Assembly: GCA_016789245.1 (NCBI GenBank)
Contig: JAEURM010000089.1
Location: forward strand, 1-7,513
DNA length: 7,513 bases
Source: Anaerolineales bacterium
GTDB taxonomy: Bacteria; Chloroflexota; Anaerolineae; Anaerolineales; UBA6663
Direction of reading: 5' to 3'
Both the position numbers and the translations under genes were made by a program. The notes below the pieces were generated by a model. That model saw nothing but the letters and a program-made list of their open reading frames with translations, ran no database searches and was not told where the DNA came from. Positions 1 to 6,067 of this stretch are shown piece after piece (position 1 is the first letter of the stretch; each line of letters starts with the position of its first letter).

Positions 1-47
1 GAGGGGGAGGTTGTTTGGTTGCCCCTCCTCGACAAGGAGGGGGAGGG
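1..47. repeat. G-rich direct repeat with small hairpin
   Basis: The ten bases GAGGGGGAGG occur at 1-10 and again at 37-46. Between and overlapping them is a perfect 8-base inverted repeat, CCCCTCCT at 22-29 and AGGAGGGG at 35-42, with loop CGACA. The same CCTCCCCC/GGGGGAGG core reappears in the large inverted repeat at 268-363, so this is probably another copy of one G/C-rich repeat family, cut by the window edge. No T-run follows on either strand, so a classical terminator is not supported. Confidence 0.55.
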
Positions 48-90
48 CGTTCGTCTGTTCTTCGGGCACAAGAAACAGGGAACGATAACG

Positions 91-243
91 CTATTGCCGG
101 AGTGGATAGTATAGCTCGTCGTTGTGAACCCCTAGTTGGTCATCGCGCAAGCGCGCCCACAGTTGGCGCTCGGCGGGCGTGAGCCGTTTGCGTAACTCCT
201 GCGCCCGTTTGTAACCGGTGGGCGTAGTGCGCGGTGGTGGCAT
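91..243 (-). pseudogene. Truncated DUF559 (endonuclease-like) remnant, 50 aa
   Basis: Reading the minus strand from the ATG at 243-241 to the TAG at 93-91 gives 50 residues. Residues 12-38, including KRAQELRKRLTPAERQLW and then ARLRDDQLG, match the opening helix of DUF559 proteins (restriction-endonuclease-like fold, often listed as endonuclease domain-containing proteins). That family normally continues with FRRQ, an IxxYIVDF strand and a catalytic acidic/lysine core over about 110-130 residues. Here the similarity stops after QLGVH, and the rest (NDELYYPLRQ) is unrelated. All catalytic residues are therefore missing and the gene is best read as a 3'-truncated relic. The same frame stays open from 90 to 1 beyond the stop, but that part runs into G-rich repeat and shows no DUF559 motif. 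No Shine-Dalgarno is visible. It lies downstream of the operon, separated from it by the inverted repeat at 268-363. Confidence 0.6.
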
Positions 244-267
244 AGATTACTCTAAATCAAGGGGAAG

Positions 268-363
268 GCCCCCACTGCCTCCGGCACCTCCCCCGAATTC
301 GCCCTTATGCCCTTTGCACATATAAGACCCAGTAGGCGAATTCGGGGGAGGACAGGTGGGGGC
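268..363. repeat. Compound inverted repeat (17-bp inner and 8-bp outer arms)
   Basis: The inner arms at 287-303 and 335-351 are a perfect 17-base inverted repeat centred on CGAATTCG. The outer arms GCCCCCAC (268-275) and GTGGGGGC (356-363) are also perfect. Between the left arms, TGCC-TCC-GGCA (276-286) can form its own side hairpin. The 31-base loop is 304-334. The structure begins about 40 bases past the dihydropyrimidinase stop, so it would be transcribed as the 3' end of the operon mRNA and could stabilise or end it. The sequence following it on the minus strand lacks a clear U-run, so a dispersed palindromic element is as likely as a terminator. Confidence 0.75.
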
Positions 364-404
364 ACTACGCTTAGCTTTATAACTCTCTCATCCAAAACCC
401 GCGC

Positions 405-1826
405 CTACAAAATTTCCGCATTGGCCGCGCGGCGGGTGAATTGGCCGGAGCCGCGTTGGCCGTGCCATGTTTCACCATCCACCAAAAGCTCACCGCGCCG
501 GAACACTTTCTCCGGCAGGCCAGTCAGTTCCCAGCCCTCAAACAAGTTGTAATCCGTGCGCTGGTGTGAGTTGGCCGCGCTCATCACTTTCTTTTTGTTT
601 GGGTCCCAAATCACCACATCCGCATCACAGCCCACAGCCAGCGTGCCCTTGTGCGGATACAGCCCAAAAATTTTGGCCGGATTGGTGCAACACGTTTCCA
701 CCAAACGGTTCAAACTCATGTGGCCTTGTCCCACACCGTAGCTCCACAAAATCGGCATCCGGTCTTCAATGCACGGTAAGCCGTTCGGAATCTTGCTGAA
801 ATCACCATTTCCCAACTCCTTGCCCGGCAATTGGAAGGAATGGCCTTCATACATCAGCGGCTTTGTGCCATCATAAGTAAAGGGGCAATGGTCTGTAGAA
901 ATGATTTGCAAACTATTGCGGCGGATGGCATCCCACAGCGCGGCGTGATCTGCCGTGGTGCGGATGGGCGGCGAGCAGACGAATTTGGAGCCGTCCGGCT
1001 GGCGCAAGTTATCCACCGTAAAGTGGAAGTATTGCACGCACGTTTCACCCATCACCTTGGCACCTTTGGCGCGGCCCGCCGCAATGGCATCCGCCGCTTT
1101 GGCGCAAGTAACGTGCACCACGTACAACGGCGCACCGGCCACCGCCGCTAACGCCACCGCGCGGTTGGTGGCTTCACCTTCCACCCAATCGGGGCGGGTG
1201 AGCGCGTGCCACTCTGGTGTAGTGCGGCCTTTGGCCAGCGCGTCCTTCACCAAAATATCAATCGCATCGCCGTTCTCCGCGTGTACCATGATGAGCATGC
1301 CGTGTTCCGCCGCCTTGAGCATGGTTTTGAACATGGTAGCGTCATCAATCTGCAAAACGTTTTTATACGCCATAAACAGCTTGAGCGAGGGAATGCCTTC
1401 TTGTCCCATCTCTGGAATTTCATTCAGCACATCATCCGTTAAATCGGCAATGGCCATGTGAAAACCAAAATCCAGCACGGCTTTATCTTTACTCTTGGCG
1501 TGCCAGCGCTCCACGGTTTGGTGCAAGCGTTCACCTTTGGCCTGCACCGCAAAATCTATGTGAAAGGTGGTGCCGCCAAACGCCGCCGCTTTGTGGCCGG
1601 TGTAAAAATCATCACTGGAAACCGTGCCGCCAAACGGCAACTCCAAGTGCGTGTGCACATCAATGGCACCGGGCAAAACATACTTGCCCGCCGCGTTCAC
1701 CACTTGTGCGCCGTCCGTGGGCAAGTTCAGGCCAATCAGCACAATCTTGCCATTTTCCATCAACAAATCTGCTTGGAACGTTTCTGAAGCCGTAACTAGT
1801 GTTCCGTTTTGAATGAGGGTTTTCAT
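405..1826 (-). CDS. hydA: Dihydropyrimidinase / D-hydantoinase
   Basis: A 473-residue cyclic amidohydrolase, the usual length for the family. It hydrolyses the cyclic amide bond of dihydropyrimidines or 5-substituted hydantoins to N-carbamoyl amino acids in the cytoplasm. The binuclear metal site is complete: H58 and H60 in DVHTH, the Lys expected to be carbamylated at K149 in SLKLFMAYK, H182 in MVHAEN, H238 in VVHVTC and D312 in STDHCPF. Y154, the usual stereochemistry-gate tyrosine, is present, as are the substrate-loop motif CSPPIR and the NGLPCIEDR segment. The C-terminal small beta domain (HKGTLAVGCDADVVIWDP) is also present. The ATG overlaps the DUF2877 stop as ATGA and has AAGGAG seven bases upstream, so the start is secure and translation is probably coupled. 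The fit is clearly better to dihydropyrimidinase than to allantoinase or dihydroorotase. The true substrate (dihydrouracil, hydantoin or another ring) cannot be decided. Confidence 0.95.
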   Translation of the reverse strand: MKTLIQNGTLVTASETFQADLLMENGKIVLIGLNLPTDGAQVVNAAGKYVLPGAIDVHTHLELPFGGTVSSDDFYTGHKAAAFGGTTFHIDFAVQAKGERLHQTVERWHAKSKDKAVLDFGFHMAIADLTDDVLNEIPEMGQEGIPSLKLFMAYKNVLQIDDATMFKTMLKAAEHGMLIMVHAENGDAIDILVKDALAKGRTTPEWHALTRPDWVEGEATNRAVALAAVAGAPLYVVHVTCAKAADAIAAGRAKGAKVMGETCVQYFHFTVDNLRQPDGSKFVCSPPIRTTADHAALWDAIRRNSLQIISTDHCPFTYDGTKPLMYEGHSFQLPGKELGNGDFSKIPNGLPCIEDRMPILWSYGVGQGHMSLNRLVETCCTNPAKIFGLYPHKGTLAVGCDADVVIWDPNKKKVMSAANSHQRTDYNLFEGWELTGLPEKVFRRGELLVDGETWHGQRGSGQFTRRAANAEIL

Positions 1827-2692
1827 AGATTTACTCCTTGAAGAGAGTTGGATGCGGACGTTATGGGTGTATTAGCTAGTAGTTGGGTGGAAGCAATGAA
1901 GCCCGCCAACGCATCTGCGCCAGACGTATGGCCAATGGCGAGTAAATCACTCATAACCCATAACCATTCACTTGCGTTATCTGAGTTTAGAACGTGAAAT
2001 AGATTATGCCATTGTTCGGTGCATTCGCCACGGGCGGCGGCGTGCAGATACACACCGGAGAGTGTGGTGGTGCGGGGCGCGGCGGCGGAGGCCAGCGGCT
2101 CACAAAAATCTTGCAGGCCGTTGCCGTACAAGCCCGCCCACACGGCCAGCAATGCGCCCACAATAAAATCATCACCGGCAGGCGTAAGGCCAGAGCCGCG
2201 CCCGGCTAGTGTTTGCGCGGCCAACAATGCTTCTGGCAGTGAACGCGTGTGCAAAGCGTGAATGAGTTGCGTTTGCGCGGGCCAGCGGTGCGGGGCTTCT
2301 AGCAAACTGCCGGCTTTGCCAATGGCTAAAGCCAATTCTGTAAGTTGGGCCAGCCGCACGGAATTGGAGAACGCCCCGCGCACTGCTTCCCAATCCGGTT
2401 GGGGGTTCCACAACTGCGCGGCGTGCGTATCAATTTGCAATTCTCCAATTCTCAAATTCTTTTGTTCCACACTCACGCGAGTTTCTGCATCCATGTTCTC
2501 AAACGGGCGCGGCGCGGTTGTGTGCACGCGCAGGGCAAAGGGCGTAAGCGGCAGTTCTTGTGTGAGGAGGGCCAGCACTTCACCGCGCTCATTCACCAGA
2601 TTGCACGCGCGGCCAAAAGCGTTGAGTACACAGGCCTGCCGAGTGCTGGCCAGCCAGTTTTGTGCGGCGGGGGTGATGGTGAGGGAGTGCAC
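1823..2692 (-). CDS. DUF2877 protein (YlbF/AllH-like, oxamate carbamoyltransferase-type subunit)
   Basis: A 289-residue protein, close to the family's usual size. The DUF2877 signature is clear: GRGSGLTPAGDDFIVGAL at 164-181, then TTTLSGVYLHAAARGE around 208-223 and LLAIGHTSGADALAGFI at 250-266. The N-terminal part (about 20-45, VLNAFGRACNL and EVLALL) also fits. In E. coli the family member YlbF, renamed AllH, works with FdrA (AllF) and YlbE (AllG, DUF1116) as oxamate carbamoyltransferase. A DUF1116 gene lies at the right end of this window, which supports a similar carbamoyl-transfer complex here, though its substrate is unknown. The start is a GTG at 2692 with no good Shine-Dalgarno; domain homology begins about residue 20, so the exact start is uncertain. 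Residues 78-88 (KNLRIGELQID) are encoded by a copy of the repeat found at 6012-6033. The stop overlaps the dihydropyrimidinase start by four bases. Confidence 0.88.
   Translation of the reverse strand: MHSLTITPAAQNWLASTRQACVLNAFGRACNLVNERGEVLALLTQELPLTPFALRVHTTAPRPFENMDAETRVSVEQKNLRIGELQIDTHAAQLWNPQPDWEAVRGAFSNSVRLAQLTELALAIGKAGSLLEAPHRWPAQTQLIHALHTRSLPEALLAAQTLAGRGSGLTPAGDDFIVGALLAVWAGLYGNGLQDFCEPLASAAAPRTTTLSGVYLHAAARGECTEQWHNLFHVLNSDNASEWLWVMSDLLAIGHTSGADALAGFIASTQLLANTPITSASNSLQGVNL
1834..1839 (-). promoter_or_regulatory. Shine-Dalgarno of dihydropyrimidinase inside the DUF2877 gene
   Basis: AAGGAG on the minus strand lies seven bases before the ATG at 1826. It is inside the last codons of DUF2877, which fixes the start and supports translational coupling through the ATGA overlap at 1823-1826. 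Confidence 0.8.
2439..2460. repeat. Copy of the AATTCTCC repeat unit inside the DUF2877 gene
   Basis: These 22 bases match 6012-6033 at 21 positions; the first 15 bases are identical. Here they are in frame and encode part of KNLRIGELQID in DUF2877, whereas the other copy is intergenic. The unit sits in a variable-looking region between the N-terminal strand motif and the GxGxTPxGDD motif, where an insertion would be tolerated. Confidence 0.6.
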
Positions 2693-2718
2693 GGGGAACG
2701 TGAAACGTGATGCGTGAT

Positions 2719-2776
2719 GCGTAGTACGTATAGCGTATTTCGTATTGCGTAACGGAATACGCTACACGAACTACGC
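2719..2776. repeat. Imperfect 21-base inverted repeat across the NmrA stop codon
   Basis: Arms at 2719-2739 and 2756-2776 pair at 19 of 21 positions, with a perfect 9-base core (TAGCGTATT and AATACGCTA) next to a 16-base loop. The right arm contains the stop codon and last codon of the NmrA-type gene (2771-2776). Further CGTGATGCGTGATGCG units continue to the left to about 2700, directly before the DUF2877 GTG, so the whole 78-base gap is low-complexity repeat built on CGTA/TACG words. There is no U-run after the hairpin on the transcript, so it is not a standard terminator. Confidence 0.75.
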
Positions 2777-3613
2777 TAAATAATTCCGCACAAAACTTTC
2801 AAGGCTAGCTGGCTCTCGCTTCAACAGCCAACGTAAAACATTCGGGTTGTCGGCCAAGCCAAAGTGCGCGTAGTAATGGAACATGGCGAGCAAGGTTTCA
2901 CGGACGTAATCATTTAGGCCTGCGGCGCGGGCGTTGTGTTCCCAAGTTTCCAGCGGCATAGCTTCCGCGCGTACCGGGTGGCCCAACACTTGGCTAAAAA
3001 TCTCAGCTACTTGCGTTTGAGAGAGCGGGGCGGTGCCGCACAATTCATAGATGGCGTTTTCGTGCCCGCGCTCCGTGAGCACCGTGGCGGCGGCTTCGGC
3101 CACATCGTTCAAATCAATCAGGCTCAGCCGCGCTTCCACGGGGTACGGGTTGCGCAGAACATTATCTTTGAAGTTAGCGAGCAAGTTTTGCATGTACGCC
3201 GTAGGTTGCAAAATTGTAAACGGCAACCCAGACGCAAACAGCCGCTCTTCTACCCGCATCTTGTGCCAGTGGTGGGGCATGGCTTCCACCTGTGGGTGCA
3301 AAACGGAGTGGTACACAAAATGCTCTACGCCGTTTTGTTGTGCGGCCTTAATCACCAATTCACCCATAACTTCTTCTTTGGGGTGCATGTTGGGGCAGAT
3401 GAGGTACAGCGCGCGCACATCTTTTAGTGCGGCGCTGAGAGAGGCGGCGTCTAGCAAATCACCTTCTACGTATTCAACATTCGCCATTGAAGCGTGCGGC
3501 GGCGCATCTCTACGATTGGCCCGCACTAAAGCCCGCACGGCTTGCCCGCGTGCCGCTAGTTTCTCAATCAGTGCCCGCCCCGTTTTGCCCGCCGCTCCAG
3601 TCACTAAAATCAT
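2771..3613 (-). CDS. NmrA-family NAD(P)-binding protein (atypical SDR)
   Basis: A 280-residue single-domain Rossmann protein. The dinucleotide-binding loop TGAAGKTG sits at residues 5-12 after a short strand (ILV), and ALVR at about 28-31 ends the second strand. The central part matches NmrA-like and QOR2-like atypical short-chain dehydrogenases: YHSVLHP at 101-107, HWHKMRVEERLFASGLPFT at 115-133 (K118 sits near the position of the SDR catalytic lysine), LQPTAYMQN at 135-143 and LIDLNDVAEAAATVL at 165-179. Members either reduce substrates such as quinones or act as redox sensors, and the sequence does not decide between them. The start ATG lies 54 bases after the CoxL-like stop and lacks a clear Shine-Dalgarno; the glycine loop begins almost at once, so a later start is impossible. 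Its place inside the operon suggests a redox or sensory role in the same pathway, but this is only inference. Confidence 0.88.
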   Translation of the reverse strand: MILVTGAAGKTGRALIEKLAARGQAVRALVRANRRDAPPHASMANVEYVEGDLLDAASLSAALKDVRALYLICPNMHPKEEVMGELVIKAAQQNGVEHFVYHSVLHPQVEAMPHHWHKMRVEERLFASGLPFTILQPTAYMQNLLANFKDNVLRNPYPVEARLSLIDLNDVAEAAATVLTERGHENAIYELCGTAPLSQTQVAEIFSQVLGHPVRAEAMPLETWEHNARAAGLNDYVRETLLAMFHYYAHFGLADNPNVLRWLLKREPASLESFVRNYLA

Positions 3614-3638
3614 AGAGAATTTGGAATAAGGAGAAGTG

Positions 3639-3677
3639 GAGGATTGGACGCAAGCGTCTCTAATCCTCTAATTCTCT
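3639..3677. repeat. Hairpin repeat overlapping the CoxL-like stop codon
   Basis: GGAGGATT-GGACGC (3639-3651) pairs imperfectly with GCGTCTCTAATCCTCT (3654-3669) around the perfect palindrome GACGCAAGCGTC (3647-3658). It continues into CTAATTCTCT, related to the repeat at 6012-6063 (14 of 16 bases for 3662-3677 against 6020-6035). The final codons and TAG stop of the CoxL-like gene (stop 3668-3670, residues KEN) lie in this repeat, so the end of that protein appears to be set by the repeat. Confidence 0.6.
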
Positions 3678-6004
3678 TTTTGTGTCAGCTCCCACAGCCG
3701 CTTGGGGCTAACGGGAATTTCTAAAATCTCAAAGCCGTCAATGTTCAGCGCATCTTCAATGGCTTGGGCGTACAGTGGGCCAACGGGGATAGCGCCGGCT
3801 TCACCCGCACCCTTAACGCCGAGTGGGTTGAGGGGCGAGGGCGTTTCTTGGTGATCAATTTCCATACGCGGCACATCGAGCGCGGTGGGGAGTAAGTAAT
3901 CCATGAACGAGGCGTTGAGCAGTTGGCCGTTTTCGTCATACACCAAATGCTCAAAAAACGCATTGCCAATGCCTTGCGCCACGCCGCCCTGCACTTGCGC
4001 TTCCAAAATCATGGGGTTAATGACGTGGCCGCAATCATGCACCACCACATAGCGCTTCACTTCCACCATGAGCGTTTCTGGGTCAATTTCAATAATCATG
4101 GCGTGCGCGCCATTGGCCGTTGCGCCACGCTCTGGGCCAAAGTAATTGGTGGCTTCTAAGCCCGGCTCCGTGCCCGGCTTCACTGCGCCGCGCATGGGGT
4201 TGGCTCTCTGCGCCAAAGTACCCAGCTTGATGCTCCGCGCCGGAACGCCTTTGACGCGCACTTCACCGTTGGAAATTTCTAAATCTTCCTCCGCCGCCTC
4301 CAGCGCTTCCGCCGCCACGCGGAGAATTTTCTTGCGCACATCTTTGGCCGCTTCATTGATGGCGTTGCCCGCCACCACGGCGCCACGGCTGGCAAACGTG
4401 CCCGCGCCCCAGTAGAACTGATCGGTATCGCCCGTCACCACTTCCACATCTTTCACATCCACGCCCACTTGCTCCGCCACCAATTGCGCAAAACTGGTGA
4501 AGTGGCCTTGCCCTTGCGTGCCCACGCCAGTGGCCACACTCACTTTGCCACTGGCTTGCACTTGCACCTTCGCGCCTTCGTACGGGCCGATGCCAGTGCC
4601 TTCCACATAGCACACCACGCCAATGCCCAAGTGCTTGCCCTGCGCCCGTGCCTGCGGCTGTAACTCACGCTTGAACTCTTCGTAGCCAATCATCTCCAAC
4701 GCACGTTCCAGGATGGGCGCGTAGTTGCCGCTGTCATAAACCAGTGGCGCAAAATCTTGGTAGATGATTTCGTTGTTGTATGGAAACGCCTCCGGCGGAA
4801 TAAAGTTGCGGCGGCGGATTTCATTTCGGTCCAACTTTAGTTCGCGCGCGGCTAAGTCTAATAAACGCTCCATTACAAACACGCCATGTTGCCGCCCCGC
4901 GCCGCGATACGGCGTGACGATAGTTTTGTTGGTGAACACGGCCTTGAACTCACTGGTGTAGTTCGGCACGTGATATACGCCCAGCAGAGTACATTGGCTG
5001 TTGAGCGGCACGGTGAGGCCGTACGGTGCGTACGCGCCGGAATCATGAAAGAAGGAATCCTGAATGCCCAGAATTTTGCCCTCGGCGCTCAAGGCCATTT
5101 CGGCGTAATGGACTTGATTACGCTCGTTGGTGGTGGCCACAAAATTTTCGGCGCGGTCTTCAATCCACTTAATGGGTTTATCCAATTGCAAGGCGGCCCA
5201 CGGAATCAGCACTTCTTCCGGGTAAAACATCATAATTTTGGGGCCAAAGCCGCCGCCGATGAAGGGCGCAATCACGCGCACTTGTTTCTCGTTCAGGCCG
5301 AGCATGGCGGCCAAGCCGTTGCGGATAACGACCGGCGCTTGCGTGGTATCCCACACGGTGAGTTTGCCAGCGCGTTTATCCCACTGTGCCACCACGCCGC
5401 GCGTTTCCATCGGCGCCGATGAGCCGTGGTCATACATGAAGCGGCGGCGCACAATCACGGCGGCTTGCTTTTTCGCTTCGGCGTAATTGCCTTTATGCTG
5501 AATCACATACGCAGCGAGATTGTTTTCCAAGCCTTCGTGAATCACCGGCGCCTTGGCGTCCAACGCTTTCTCAATATCCACCACGGCGGGCAGTGGCTCA
5601 AAATCAATTTCAATGTCACTCAGCGCGTCTTCGGCAATGTAGCGGCTTTCAGCAATCACCAACACCACCGGCTCGCCCACATGCTTCACTTTATCTTTGG
5701 CCAGCGGCACTTGCGTGCGCTCATTAAAGATGCGGCCTTCCACGGGCGGCGGCGGAACCAACAGCGGGCCGGGCCGCCAGTAATCGCCCAAATCGTCAGC
5801 GGTGTAAACGGCGATAACGCCGGGCCGCTGTTTGGCGCGCGAAACATCAATGCGCTTAATCAGCGCGTGGGCGTACGCACTCCGGTAAAACGCGGCGTGG
5901 AGCAGGCCGGGCAATTCCACATCATCCACAAACAAAGCCTGCCCTGTAAGCAGTTTGGGGTCTTCATTCCGTTTTACCGATGCGCCGAAGTAACGAGTGG
6001 CCAT
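3668..6004 (-). CDS. Xanthine dehydrogenase-family molybdopterin-binding large subunit (form II CoxL-like)
   Basis: A full-length, 778-residue large subunit of a molybdenum hydroxylase. It opens with the typical YFGASVKRNEDPKLLTGQALF. Cofactor-site motifs follow in order: PFIGGGFGPK at 247-256, PYRGAGR at 365-371, GVGTQGQGH at 493-501, FASRGAVVAGNAI at 537-549, and GVKGAGEAGAIPVGP at 729-743, whose E735 fits the catalytic glutamate. The active-site loop PYRGAGR resembles the form II (AYRGAGR) type, not the VAYRCSFR loop with the copper-binding cysteine of true CO dehydrogenase. The enzyme therefore probably hydroxylates an organic substrate such as an N-heterocycle or aldehyde. Such enzymes need an FAD-binding medium subunit and a 2Fe-2S small subunit, and neither is adjacent; the neighbours are a cyclase-family gene and an NmrA-type gene. 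The start is the ATG at 6004, with GGAG eleven bases upstream contributed by the repeat at 6012-6063. Its substrate is unknown; amide hydrolases in the operon favour a nitrogen heterocycle. Confidence 0.93.
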   Translation of the reverse strand: MATRYFGASVKRNEDPKLLTGQALFVDDVELPGLLHAAFYRSAYAHALIKRIDVSRAKQRPGVIAVYTADDLGDYWRPGPLLVPPPPVEGRIFNERTQVPLAKDKVKHVGEPVVLVIAESRYIAEDALSDIEIDFEPLPAVVDIEKALDAKAPVIHEGLENNLAAYVIQHKGNYAEAKKQAAVIVRRRFMYDHGSSAPMETRGVVAQWDKRAGKLTVWDTTQAPVVIRNGLAAMLGLNEKQVRVIAPFIGGGFGPKIMMFYPEEVLIPWAALQLDKPIKWIEDRAENFVATTNERNQVHYAEMALSAEGKILGIQDSFFHDSGAYAPYGLTVPLNSQCTLLGVYHVPNYTSEFKAVFTNKTIVTPYRGAGRQHGVFVMERLLDLAARELKLDRNEIRRRNFIPPEAFPYNNEIIYQDFAPLVYDSGNYAPILERALEMIGYEEFKRELQPQARAQGKHLGIGVVCYVEGTGIGPYEGAKVQVQASGKVSVATGVGTQGQGHFTSFAQLVAEQVGVDVKDVEVVTGDTDQFYWGAGTFASRGAVVAGNAINEAAKDVRKKILRVAAEALEAAEEDLEISNGEVRVKGVPARSIKLGTLAQRANPMRGAVKPGTEPGLEATNYFGPERGATANGAHAMIIEIDPETLMVEVKRYVVVHDCGHVINPMILEAQVQGGVAQGIGNAFFEHLVYDENGQLLNASFMDYLLPTALDVPRMEIDHQETPSPLNPLGVKGAGEAGAIPVGPLYAQAIEDALNIDGFEILEIPVSPKRLWELTQKEN

Positions 6005-6011
6005 AAACCGT

Positions 6012-6063
6012 AATTCTCCAATTCTCTAATTCTCCAATCTTGAGAATTGGAGAATTAGAGAAT
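6012..6063. repeat. 18-bp perfect inverted repeat (AATTCTCC family) before the CoxL-like gene
   Basis: Arms at 6021-6038 and 6046-6063 are perfectly complementary over 18 bases with a 7-base loop. An additional unit at 6012-6020 continues the left arm and provides GGAG (minus strand, 6019-6016) for the CoxL-like start. The element fills nearly all of the 63-base gap between the cyclase stop (6068) and the CoxL-like ATG (6004). On the mRNA the hairpin would end directly before the Shine-Dalgarno. No U-run follows, so termination is unlikely. Confidence 0.85.
6016..6019 (-). promoter_or_regulatory. Probable Shine-Dalgarno of the CoxL-like gene, part of a repeat
   Basis: GGAG on the minus strand lies eleven bases before the ATG at 6004, a little far but the only purine-rich candidate. 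It is in the repeat unit just outside the 18-bp hairpin (6021-6063). Confidence 0.45.
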
Positions 6064-6067
6064 GTAC

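Noticed and set aside
295..343. GAATTCGCCCTT resembles the edge of a TA-cloning vector
   Set aside because: The opposite side does not carry the matching AAGGGCGAATTC, and the palindrome extends well beyond the EcoRI-like site on both sides, so a natural inverted repeat explains it better.
1..404. CRISPR array or tRNA gene in the left non-coding stretch
   Set aside because: The repeats are palindromes of irregular spacing without unique spacers of constant size, and no cloverleaf could be drawn.
3051..3629. Long plus-strand open frame (192 codons)
   Set aside because: It lies antisense over the NmrA-type gene, has no recognisable domain or ribosome binding site, and is explained by codon bias of the real gene. 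The same holds for the other long plus-strand frames, such as 5426-6013 and 4886-5422.
3668..6004. Annotation as aerobic carbon monoxide dehydrogenase
   Set aside because: The loop is PYRGAGR, not VAYRCSFR with the copper-binding cysteine, and no CoxM or CoxS gene is adjacent. The name would overstate the function.
6012..6063. Rho-independent terminator
   Set aside because: The stem is A/T-rich with no U-run after it, and the downstream gene's ribosome binding site follows directly.
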